DNA of 58,024 nt from a bacterium. GTDB taxonomy: Bacteria > Cyanobacteriota > Vampirovibrionia > Gastranaerophilales > Gastranaerophilaceae. Under the pieces are notes generated by a model, which worked only from the letters and a program-made list of their open reading frames with translations, did not search any database and was not told the DNA's origin. Numbering within the stretch: position 1 is the stretch's first letter; each line of letters begins with the position of its first letter. The translations under genes and the position numbers were made by a program. Below are positions 24,333-31,734 of this stretch, one piece after another. The DNA lies in contig JAGAJM010000010.1 of NCBI GenBank assembly GCA_017626055.1, positions 1 through 58,024 of the forward strand, written 5' to 3'.

Positions 24333-24462
24333 TTTTGCACTATGTTACATTATTTTGCACTAGGCTTAAAGTCAAATTCCATGCTTATTAGACCCTGAAA
24401 CAAGTTCAGGGTGACAAGTTTTTAGTGCAAAATAGTGCAAGAAAAGGGATAAAAGTGCAAAA
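24333..24462. repeat. Phased array of TTTTGCACTA-type sites
   Basis: Five copies of a 10-bp site: TTTTGCACTA at 24333 and 24353, then in reverse orientation TAGTGCAAAA at 24423, TAGTGCAAGA at 24433 and AAGTGCAAAA at 24453. Spacings are 20, 10 and 20 bp, i.e. whole helical turns. They resemble multi-site transposase-binding ends of Mu/Tn7-type elements or an operator array. The rest of 24246-24603 shows only the palindrome at 24392 and no gene. Confidence 0.65.
24392..24412. repeat. 8-bp palindrome ACCCTGAA / TTCAGGGT
   Basis: Perfect inverted repeat with loop ACAAG between the two halves of the site array. From memory, very similar palindromes occur as dispersed extragenic repeats in many unrelated bacteria. 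No T tract follows, so it is not a terminator. Confidence 0.55.
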
Positions 24463-24603
24463 ATAGTCCCTCAAATATCAACACTATTAATCTGCCTCAT
24501 TCGCCCCAAACTTGGCACTTTCTCTATAAAACTCTCATCACAAAAGCCCTGTTAGATTATATGAGTGGACATCGGGTCATAAGGTAACATTAAAAGCTTA
24601 ATT

Positions 24604-24677
24604 TGCGATTGGGGGGAATCAAACCCCCGACCTTGAGTTTCGGAAACTCACGCTCTATTCGACTGAGCTACAACCGC
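24604..24677 (-). tRNA. tRNA-Arg (anticodon CCG)
   Basis: Hand-folded cloverleaf on the minus strand: acceptor GCGGTTG / CAATCGC, T8-A9, D stem GCTC, anticodon stem TGAGT / ACTCA with loop TTCCGAA (anticodon CCG, reading CGG), T arm GGGGG / CCCCC with loop TTTGATT, discriminator A, no encoded CCA. Its 5' end lies 3 bases beyond the lemA terminator hairpin, leaving no room for an own promoter between them. Confidence 0.93.
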
Positions 24678-24680
24678 ATA

Positions 24681-24713
24681 AAAAATGACGGATAACTTGT
24701 ATCCGTCATTTTT
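24681..24713 (-). terminator. Terminator-like hairpin after lemA
   Basis: Perfect 14-bp stem (core ATGACGGATA / TATCCGTCAT) with loop ACTTG, flanked by T tracts on both strands. It separates lemA from tRNA-Arg on the same strand. Confidence 0.85.
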
Positions 24714-24725
24714 TTCTGTTTTTTA

Positions 24726-25331
24726 TTAATTGAAATATGCAGATGCATTAACTTCTTGTCTTGCAGCTTCTGCAGCTTCGAAGAATGGGTAAGAAGAAAT
24801 TCCGCACATACCAGCAATTACAGAGCTTGGGAAGATTTCTACTGCGTTGTTAAGTTCATTAACTGCACTATTGTAAAATCTTCTTGCTGCTGCGATGTGT
24901 TCTTCCACTTCAGCATAAGTTTGCATAGCTTGCATCATTGTTTGGTCAGATTTTAATTGTGGGTAATTTTCAACATTAACCATCAATTGACCCATTTTTG
25001 ATGCGATTTGATTATCCAAATTGATTTTTTCGCTAATTGTGTTAGCGTCAGCTTTTATACCAGAAGCTTTTGCTCTAAGAGCTGTAATTTCTTCCATTAA
25101 GCCTCTTTCGTGTTCCATAAATTTGTTTGCGATAGTCAAGATGTTTGGAATTAAGCTATATCTTTTATTTAATTGAACATCAATTCCGCTCATTGCTTCT
25201 TTAACTTTGTTGCGTTTTTTGATTAACCCTACATAAATACCATATAGGGCTAGTAGTATAGCAACACCAACTATTGTAAAAATTCCTACTAATAACATAA
25301 TTCCGAATTCTCCTTCATTAAAATATGTCAT
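24726..25331 (-). CDS. lemA: LemA family protein
   Basis: 201 residues: one N-terminal membrane helix (about 10-31) followed by the long four-helix LemA domain (YVGLIKKRNKVKEAMSGIDVQLNKRYSLIPNI, MEHERGLMEEI, ENYPQLKSDQTMMQAM, AARRFYNSAVNELN, FPSSVIAG motifs). LemA proteins are membrane-anchored helical bundles with the bulk outside; their precise function is unresolved. AAGAGGT gives a good ribosome site and a TTGTAA-17-TATACT promoter precedes it. Two DUF3137 genes lie directly upstream, the usual partner family. Confidence 0.93.
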   Translation of the reverse strand: MTYFNEGEFGIMLLVGIFTIVGVAILLALYGIYVGLIKKRNKVKEAMSGIDVQLNKRYSLIPNILTIANKFMEHERGLMEEITALRAKASGIKADANTISEKINLDNQIASKMGQLMVNVENYPQLKSDQTMMQAMQTYAEVEEHIAAARRFYNSAVNELNNAVEIFPSSVIAGMCGISSYPFFEAAEAARQEVNASAYFN

Positions 25332-25341
25332 AAAACTTACC

Positions 25342-25424
25342 TCTTTTCTTATTTATAGGTCGAGTATATCATTTTTTTTTAAGGTTTACAATACATTTTT
25401 TGTATGGGTTATAAGCCGAGTTTT
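25342..25424. repeat. Duplicated gene-end/promoter segment, copy 1
   Basis: About 83 bp that recur almost unchanged at 26394-26477, covering the last codons of the upstream DUF3137 gene and the promoter for the following gene. Marks a tandem duplication. Confidence 0.8.
25363..25391 (-). promoter_or_regulatory. Sigma-70 promoter of lemA
   Basis: On the minus strand TTGTAA (25386-25391), 17-bp spacer, TATACT (25363-25368). Lies in the duplicated segment. Confidence 0.7.
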
Positions 25425-26338
25425 TGGTCTAGTTTAAAATAATCAATTAAATCTAAAATGGATGCTAGTTCGTTATAAAGAACATTATATTGTTCTTTAT
25501 CGTCCATAGGTGTATTTAAGTCGCAAAGGTCAAACATATCTTCTCCAGTGTCGAGTACGATATAGATAGAATTTTCGTAAAATGAACAATATTCTGCTTT
25601 TGAATTAAAGGCATTACTTGTTGCGTATAATCGTTCCATAAATGCTGGAGTCAATAAATAGCGGGCTTCGATTGGGTCTGTAGAATATACAAAAAATTTT
25701 TCATTAAAATTTGGATCTTCAAGGTCTATTTTTTCCATATTATTAAGTTTTAAATCTACTTCTGAACAGACATTAAAAGCGTCTCGAGGTCTAATTACTG
25801 TGTTTCCGTTAAAATTTTTATTCATGTCAAATTTAACGATTACTCCTTGGGAAAAGTTATTTGTTGAGTTTTTATTTGTGTAGTATTCAGATATTGCGAT
25901 GTTAATATTTTTATATTTACCTATAAAACCATCCTCGTAAGAATAATCTTTCATTTTTTCGGGAGGAAGGATTTTGCACTTTATCATATCTTTGCGTGTA
26001 ATTGGCGGTTCTTGCCAGCGAAATCCTGGTATTGATTTCATAATTATTGGCATAACCATTGTTTTAACTTTTTCTTCAAAATTTTTTTTGGTCAATTGTT
26101 TTACGCTAATTAATGCCACAAAGCTAGTTGCAATGATATATTGTAACCACTCATGGCTTGTTGAATTTAGTAATACTGGAGAACTGATTAATATTAAAGA
26201 ACAAATCAGTATAGTTAAATTAACTAGTGTTAATCTTATTTTTCGTTCTTTTTCGAATTTCATAACTTCTGGGAATACTATGTTTTGAATATGATTATCA
26301 TATTTTTCTTTAAAATCTTCAATATTTTCGATTTCCAT
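25409..26338 (-). CDS. DUF3137-like membrane protein (copy B)
   Basis: 309 residues with two membrane helices near residues 38-75 and a soluble C-terminal domain containing KIDLEDPNFNEKFFVYSTDPIEARYLLTPAFMERLY-type conserved segments and the ending LIDYFKLDQKLGL. It is a tandem duplicate of the gene upstream (26461-27519); the last 16 codons and the trailing promoter are nearly identical. AAAGGT serves as ribosome site. Role unknown; association with LemA suggests a shared membrane function. Confidence 0.85.
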   Translation of the reverse strand: MEIENIEDFKEKYDNHIQNIVFPEVMKFEKERKIRLTLVNLTILICSLILISSPVLLNSTSHEWLQYIIATSFVALISVKQLTKKNFEEKVKTMVMPIIMKSIPGFRWQEPPITRKDMIKCKILPPEKMKDYSYEDGFIGKYKNINIAISEYYTNKNSTNNFSQGVIVKFDMNKNFNGNTVIRPRDAFNVCSEVDLKLNNMEKIDLEDPNFNEKFFVYSTDPIEARYLLTPAFMERLYATSNAFNSKAEYCSFYENSIYIVLDTGEDMFDLCDLNTPMDDKEQYNVLYNELASILDLIDYFKLDQKLGL

Positions 26339-26393
26339 ATATGTATTAACCTTTATTTATTGTAATTCTATGTTGACGATTCTTTTGTTGATG

Positions 26394-26477
26394 TCTTTTC
26401 TTATTTATAGATCGAGTATATCATTTTTTTTAAAGGTTTACAATATATTTTTTGTATGGGTTATAAGCCGAGTTTTT
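26394..26477. repeat. Duplicated gene-end/promoter segment, copy 2
   Basis: Near-identical to 25342-25424, including a TTGTAA-17-TATACT promoter and the 3' codons of the DUF3137 gene. Confidence 0.8.
26415..26443 (-). promoter_or_regulatory. Sigma-70 promoter of DUF3137 copy B
   Basis: On the minus strand TTGTAA (26438-26443), 17-bp spacer, TATACT (26415-26420); same boxes and spacing as the lemA promoter. Confidence 0.7.
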
Positions 26478-27519
26478 TATCTAATTTAAAGTGATCAACT
26501 AGCGCTAGAATAGATGCAAATTCATTGAATAACGTTTCGAATTGTTCTTTATTGTATATTGGTTTTACCAAACTGCAAAGGCTGAACATATCTTTTCCAG
26601 TATGTGGTGCGATATAGACAGATTTACCATGGAATGAACAATATGCGAATTTAGCATTAAATGCGTTTTCTACTGCTTTAAATCTATCCATAAAAGATGT
26701 TGTAATTAAATATCTTGCTTCTATTTGGTCTGTTGAATATACTATGAATTTTTTATCAAATTCAGGATCCTCAAGTTTTACTTCATTCAATTTAGCTCGT
26801 TTTAAGTCGTCTTGTTTATCTCTATAGCCTGGTTTTCTAGGTCGAATAACTGTAATCCCATCAAAGTTTTTGTTCATATCAATTTTAATAACAACACCTT
26901 CAAGAATTTCGGTACTGCTATTGTTACCTTTTATCGAATATTCACATTCAGATATAGCAATTTTGACATTTCGATACTCTCCAACAAAACAATCATCAAA
27001 AGTTTTGCTAGCTTTATCAACAAATGGTATAATCATGCAATTTTTTATGTCATCTTGAGTTACAGGTGGGGTTTGTTGCCAATAGAATCCAGGTATTGCG
27101 TGCATAAGTGTTGGCATTATGATTTTCTTAACTTTTTTTTCGAAGGATTTTTTTATTAAGTGCCATGACCCAAATGCGCCAGCAATACAAGCCCAAAATA
27201 AATCCCCTGAACCTCTTCCATCTACAAATAGAAATATGATGATAGCTAATATGCTTAAGCAGCTAGCCGCCAATATTGCCCAAGTTAATCTCTTTTTTCT
27301 TTCTTGTTCATATGATGCTAAAATTGGGACAACTTTAGTTTCAACTAAGTTCGCATAGTCTTTTTGAAATTGAGGTATAGAATACTCTTTTTCATTAACT
27401 TCTGGAACTTCATTTGAGATTGAATTGTTTTCGATTTGTGGTTGAATTTGTTGTTCAGAGTTTTGTTTTATGGTTTGAGTAAAAGTTTTACCATTACCTT
27501 TGAGGCTTGGGATTGTCAT
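26461..27519 (-). CDS. DUF3137-like membrane protein (copy A)
   Basis: 352 residues. Compared with copy B it has an extra N-terminal hydrophilic region of ~45 residues rich in Gln, Asn and Glu, then two membrane helices (about 80-118) and the conserved domain (LEDPEFDKKFIVYSTD, EARYLITTSFMDRF, LVDHFKLDKKLGL). AGGTGAG precedes the ATG. It follows the nitroreductase gene by 15 bases and may be co-transcribed with it and the LCP gene. Function unknown. Confidence 0.85.
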   Translation of the reverse strand: MTIPSLKGNGKTFTQTIKQNSEQQIQPQIENNSISNEVPEVNEKEYSIPQFQKDYANLVETKVVPILASYEQERKKRLTWAILAASCLSILAIIIFLFVDGRGSGDLFWACIAGAFGSWHLIKKSFEKKVKKIIMPTLMHAIPGFYWQQTPPVTQDDIKNCMIIPFVDKASKTFDDCFVGEYRNVKIAISECEYSIKGNNSSTEILEGVVIKIDMNKNFDGITVIRPRKPGYRDKQDDLKRAKLNEVKLEDPEFDKKFIVYSTDQIEARYLITTSFMDRFKAVENAFNAKFAYCSFHGKSVYIAPHTGKDMFSLCSLVKPIYNKEQFETLFNEFASILALVDHFKLDKKLGL

Positions 27520-27534
27520 ATTCTCACCTATTTA

Positions 27535-28176
27535 TTAGTTTATTTTTTCGTAAAATATTACTTCGTTAGTATCTTTTCTGTATTTTTTAGCAGGTTTTGG
27601 ATCTTCTTCATAACCTAGAGTTAAAAGTTCGACTAAAACCTGTCTATTATTTAGACCCAATAATGATTTTACGTTTTGAGCAGTTTCATCACTTGTTTTG
27701 GTTAATTCGTTTGCCATCGCACCAACTATACAACAACCAATTCCTTGTTCCTCAGCCGCTAATGTCATATAAGAAACTGCATAAGTTAATTGTTCAACAC
27801 TTCTCAATAATGTTTCGTATTCTCCAAGTGTTGAAGGATTTAGTAAGTTAGAAGTTACAATGCTTTCACAAGTTGCTTCATCTAACCCTTTTTGTGCAAG
27901 AACTTTGCCAAAGTTTGTTTTATTCCAAGAATCTAAATCTGCAATACAACAAATAACTGTATCTGCGTTTCTAACTTGAGGCTGACCTCCTGCGGCTTCG
28001 CATAAAACATTTTTAGTTTCTTGATTTTTTACAACGATAAATTTCCAAGGCTGAACGTTTACCCAAGATGGAGCAAGTCGTCCAGCTTCTAATATTTTTT
28101 CAAGTTTTGTATCTTCAATTCTTTGAGATGTATATTTTCTAACACTTTTACGACTTAGGATTACATTCATTACCAT
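27535..28176 (-). CDS. Nitroreductase family protein
   Basis: 213-residue FMN-dependent NAD(P)H oxidoreductase of the nitroreductase fold: SRKSVRKYTSQRI at the N-terminus, RLAPSWVNVQPWKFIVV (FMN contact), LAAEEQGIGCCIVG and LLTLGYEEDPKPAKKYR near the end. Physiological substrate unknown (quinones, flavins, nitroaromatics). AGGAG lies 10 bases before the first ATG; a second in-frame ATG follows two codons later. It lies 13 bases downstream of the LCP gene, so they are probably co-transcribed. Confidence 0.92.
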   Translation of the reverse strand: MVMNVILSRKSVRKYTSQRIEDTKLEKILEAGRLAPSWVNVQPWKFIVVKNQETKNVLCEAAGGQPQVRNADTVICCIADLDSWNKTNFGKVLAQKGLDEATCESIVTSNLLNPSTLGEYETLLRSVEQLTYAVSYMTLAAEEQGIGCCIVGAMANELTKTSDETAQNVKSLLGLNNRQVLVELLTLGYEEDPKPAKKYRKDTNEVIFYEKIN

Positions 28177-28189
28177 ATTTTATTTTCTC

Positions 28190-29584
28190 CTATTTGTTTT
28201 CCCCACCTAATACAATTGTAAAATCTGTTGCTGCGCACATATAAGATATTGGGTCATATACAAACTGTCTAGATTTTACTTCTGGGACTTGTTTTTTTAA
28301 TTGTGCGTAATAGTCAACAGTAACATATTTTGAATGAGCAATAAATTGTGAATGAGTTGAACGTAGTGTTCCGCTACATCTAACTTCGATTCCTGCGTGC
28401 TCTAGTGCAGCTTGTAGTCTTGTTGCTTCTGCTGAATTTTCTGGAGCACTCATAATACTTGCAGTGTAATGTTCTTTTTGAACATTTTCTTTTTGTCTAT
28501 ATATCAATCTATCAACAACTTCTTGGGTTTTTTCTGGGTCCAAAATCCAGTAGCTTGTATAACCTTGTTTATTTGGAGCTCCAGGTAACATTGCGATTTC
28601 TATGTTATCCATATCAAAACCTTTTGCAAGTGATGCGTATTGAGACATTTCATATACTGACATATCAGTTTTTATATATTTGTTTGTAACTGAAATAATT
28701 TTAGGAATTTTTGTAATTGTTTCTGGCTTTTGTAGGCTAGCTAATAACCCCCTCAAAAACCATTGTTGTCTTTGAGTTCTGCCAATATCACCTAGCGCAT
28801 CGTGTCTAAATCTTAAATATTCAACAACATCATTTCCTGTTAATTTGTGGTGACCTTTTGTGAAATTAATATGTAGTTTCCCAGTATAATCGTGGTATTT
28901 CATATTTTTTTCAACAAAAATGTCAACTCCACCAATGGCATCAACAATCGCTCTAACTGCGTCATCGTGAACCATTAAGTATTTATCAACGTGAACACCT
29001 AAAGTGTTTTCGATTGTTTTGATAGTCATTTCAACTCCGCCGATTGCGTGAGCTGCATTAATTTTTTGTACTCCCATTCCTTTTGGTAGGTAAACTTTAC
29101 TATCTCTAGGGATTGAAATTGCATTGACTGTTTTTGTTCTAGGGTCAATATTCAACAAGATAATTGTATCTGTACGTGTTCCAACCCATAAATCTGAATC
29201 TGCTCCATTTGAATCTACTCCTAATAATAAAATATTTTGTCTTCTAGGTCCAAATGGTAGAGTGAATTCTGGTTTTTCTTTTGCAACGTTTCTTGTTGAA
29301 ATTTTATTTAAAAGTTTTGAAGCGAAAGAATCTTTTCCTAATTTTTCGTCTAAATGTGTGTGTTGGTTTGCAAATAGCAATATTGCCAATAAAGCGGTGA
29401 AAAACATAATTGTCATAAGTGTAAGTGTTTTTCTGAAAGATGAGCGATCTTTACGTCTGTTTGATGCGTAATTTTCAAAAGGATTATCCGCAGAACCAGT
29501 TGAATATTTACGTCTTCTTGTTGTGGTTCGTACGTTAGCTGCTCTTCTATGGTAATTATAATTTCTATCGCTCATTTTTAACAT
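28190..29584 (-). CDS. LytR-CpsA-Psr (LCP) family glycopolymer ligase
   Basis: 464 residues: basic cytoplasmic N-terminus (about 1-48), one membrane helix (about 52-72), then the extracytoplasmic LCP domain with RTDTIILLNIDP, ISIPRDSKVYLP, GGVEMTIKTIENTLG, IDAIGGVDIFVEKNM-like and RFRHDALGDIGRTQRQQ motifs holding the conserved Arg/Asp residues that bind polyprenyl pyrophosphate. A C-terminal LytR_C-like domain (about 370-464) follows. LCP enzymes transfer glycopolymers from lipid carriers to peptidoglycan. Start is either the first Met or Met4; Shine-Dalgarno is weak. Confidence 0.92.
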   Translation of the reverse strand: MLKMSDRNYNYHRRAANVRTTTRRRKYSTGSADNPFENYASNRRKDRSSFRKTLTLMTIMFFTALLAILLFANQHTHLDEKLGKDSFASKLLNKISTRNVAKEKPEFTLPFGPRRQNILLLGVDSNGADSDLWVGTRTDTIILLNIDPRTKTVNAISIPRDSKVYLPKGMGVQKINAAHAIGGVEMTIKTIENTLGVHVDKYLMVHDDAVRAIVDAIGGVDIFVEKNMKYHDYTGKLHINFTKGHHKLTGNDVVEYLRFRHDALGDIGRTQRQQWFLRGLLASLQKPETITKIPKIISVTNKYIKTDMSVYEMSQYASLAKGFDMDNIEIAMLPGAPNKQGYTSYWILDPEKTQEVVDRLIYRQKENVQKEHYTASIMSAPENSAEATRLQAALEHAGIEVRCSGTLRSTHSQFIAHSKYVTVDYYAQLKKQVPEVKSRQFVYDPISYMCAATDFTIVLGGENK

Positions 29585-30016
29585 TACTCAAGTTTGCTTT
29601 CACAAAATTTGCTATTTATATTGTAATATAAATTGTCTTCAATCATATACTATAAAAAATGTATTTAATTTGAATTATTAAAATTTTTCATGCTTTGATT
29701 GTTTAATAGGGTTAATAATCTTTCTTAATTATGGCTTAAAATCGGTTGTTTTCTCTATTTCTTAACAAAATTTTACAAAATTTAAAATCGGTAAATTTTG
29801 CTTATTTTTCATTAATTTTTAGTTTTTAAGTGTAAAATTTACGTATTTTCTTAAAATTTGTCTAATATTTTGTATTTTTATAAAATTAATGTAAATTTTA
29901 TCTTTACATTTATTTTACATTTAGAGGTTTTTAGGCAATTTTTTTTCTTCAGCACTTTTCAATGTATTGTGTCTTGGTTATAATAACAAACATCGGCAAA
30001 AAATATAATAGTAGTT
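29585..30016. other. AT-rich divergent intergenic region
   Basis: 432 bp without a gene. On the minus strand TTGAAG (29637-29642), 16-bp spacer, TATAAA (29615-29620) is a possible LCP promoter. The string AAAATCGGT occurs twice (near 29729 and 29785). Two TATAAT boxes face the plus-strand gene (29979-29984 and 30004-30009), the second only 7 bases before its ATG. No RNA gene is recognised. Confidence 0.5.
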
Positions 30017-31708
30017 ATGATAAATAAAGTTGAATTAGGTAGTGTAAATAGCAAATATAAATTAGCCCCAATTAACCCAAAAAGTAACTTGCAACCAAGT
30101 TTTACAGGCGGCACAAATTGGGCACTTAAGGCGATTCAAAAATGCGAAGAATCACCTATGCTTAACGTTGCTGTTTTAGACCTTGCAACTGCTATTATCC
30201 CTAGAACTATTTTTGAAACATTTATTGGTTCAAAACAAAAAGATGAAAACGGTAATGATACTGGCGAAAGAAAATTAAACATTTTAGGTGGTTTTGAAGC
30301 TTTACGACGTGAAGGTTCTGGACTTTTAATTAACTGTATTATTCCTAGTTTTGTTGTTTTAGGCTTGGCTAAAGTTTTACAAAAGCCTGTTATGGGTATG
30401 TTTAAAGACTCTAGTTTAGCTAATAGCTGGGCAAATAGTGATACTATTGACCAAGTTGGAAAATATTATAAAGCGGCATCTGGTGCAAATAAAGAAGATA
30501 AGGTGTTCAACACATTACAATCAATGTTTGATGATATTGAAGGTGTTGATGGTGATATTGCAAAAGGTGGATTGAAAAAATTCAAAGATGTTTTTGCAAA
30601 TGATGAACAATATACGCAAGCTATCAGAAAAATGGCGCAAAATATTGTAAGTGATACTCCAACAAAAGGTTATGCAGCTGAAATGTATCAATATATGGTA
30701 CAAAAAGGTGGTATTGCAGAAAATATTAGATTTGTTGGAGATAAAGGATTCTTCTCAAGTAGTTTAGGTCATTTATGCGAAAGTGCTGGAGATATACTTC
30801 ATGGTGTTTATAAAGAAGGCGATAAAGTATTAGCTCCATCAAACTTAACTCAATATTTAGGAAAAGCTAAAAAACTTGTAAATGCGAAAAGTATCGCTGG
30901 TCTAGGTGTAATTATTCCTTTAGCAATTGCGGCTCAGCCAATTAACAGATGGATTACACATAAAATGGCGGGTAAAAAAGGTGCTCCTATTTACAATGAT
31001 GATAGAGAACACGTATTAAATGAAGATGAAAAGAAAAAATTAACAGGTAAAAAATTCGTAGCAGTTCCTGCTATGTGGGCGGTAGCTGGGCTTTCAATGT
31101 TAATGGATAGACCATCATTAAAGATGTTCCAATTCAAAAATATTTTCCCAACTATGGACCAAGCTAGAATTATTTCAGCGGCAACATTCTCAAGTCGATT
31201 AGCTGCAGCTGAAGATGGTAACGAATTAACAGAAAATACAATTAGAGATATTGCAACATTCTCAAGTTTCTATTTCTTGGGTGATTATGTTGCAAAAGGT
31301 GTTGCAACTGCTATTGAAAATAAAAATTCAGATGGTATAAAATTAATAAATAGATTGAAAAATCCTAAAGAAGGTGCAAATGTTCTAGAAAGATTCTGGA
31401 CTTGGGCAAAACATACAAAAATGAAGTCAACAGACGAGCTTGAAGCTATTGCAGATGTTGCAAAGAGAACAAAAGCTAAAAACTTAAGAGCGGTATGTCA
31501 ATTAAGTAATATGGCTTTCTCATTATTATCTTTAGGTGTAATTATTCCTCTATATACAAGAACCCAAACTAACAAAAAACAAAGACAGGAAGCAGCTAAA
31601 TTAGCGGCTTTGAATTCGGACCCAAAAACGACGCAAACGGGCTCAACGACATTCACCCAAAACCTTATCAAGGGTAATGCGGGCACATTCCAATCTTTTT
31701 TTAGTTAG
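30017..31708 (+). CDS. FTG-motif membrane protein, paralogue 1
   Basis: Family not recognised. 563 residues. A short polar N-terminus ends in the motif SFTGG (residues 28-32), followed by several hydrophobic segments (near 95-115, 290-310, 345-362, 490-510) separated by helical soluble regions. It is clearly paralogous to the next gene: shared IPRTIFETF/LPRTLTDFF, AAQPINRW/CAQPLNMY, QFKNIFPTMDQ/QFKGFTPTLNQ, GNELTENTIRDI/DNELTEATIKDT and a closing LGVIIPLYTRTQTNKK/LGVGIPKLNGYLTNKR region. No Shine-Dalgarno sequence; a TATAAT stands 7 bases before the ATG, suggesting a leaderless transcript. Confidence 0.75.
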   Translation: MINKVELGSVNSKYKLAPINPKSNLQPSFTGGTNWALKAIQKCEESPMLNVAVLDLATAIIPRTIFETFIGSKQKDENGNDTGERKLNILGGFEALRREGSGLLINCIIPSFVVLGLAKVLQKPVMGMFKDSSLANSWANSDTIDQVGKYYKAASGANKEDKVFNTLQSMFDDIEGVDGDIAKGGLKKFKDVFANDEQYTQAIRKMAQNIVSDTPTKGYAAEMYQYMVQKGGIAENIRFVGDKGFFSSSLGHLCESAGDILHGVYKEGDKVLAPSNLTQYLGKAKKLVNAKSIAGLGVIIPLAIAAQPINRWITHKMAGKKGAPIYNDDREHVLNEDEKKKLTGKKFVAVPAMWAVAGLSMLMDRPSLKMFQFKNIFPTMDQARIISAATFSSRLAAAEDGNELTENTIRDIATFSSFYFLGDYVAKGVATAIENKNSDGIKLINRLKNPKEGANVLERFWTWAKHTKMKSTDELEAIADVAKRTKAKNLRAVCQLSNMAFSLLSLGVIIPLYTRTQTNKKQRQEAAKLAALNSDPKTTQTGSTTFTQNLIKGNAGTFQSFFS

Positions 31709-31734
31709 TACATAAATATAAGGCGATTCACAAA

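Larger units (their letters stand above)
20933..24462 (-). mobile_element. Mu-like transposition module, boundaries uncertain
   Basis: Four tightly packed genes (transposase, ATPase, SAM-like DNA-binding protein, HTH protein), all minus strand with 8- and 4-base overlaps and a 10-base gap, plus an upstream array of short repeated sites (24333-24462). The right side stops near tRNA-Arg (24604). No structural phage genes are present and I could not find matching terminal repeats at the left edge, so this is either a compact Mu/Tn7-type transposon or the early operon of a decayed transposable phage. Confidence 0.75.
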
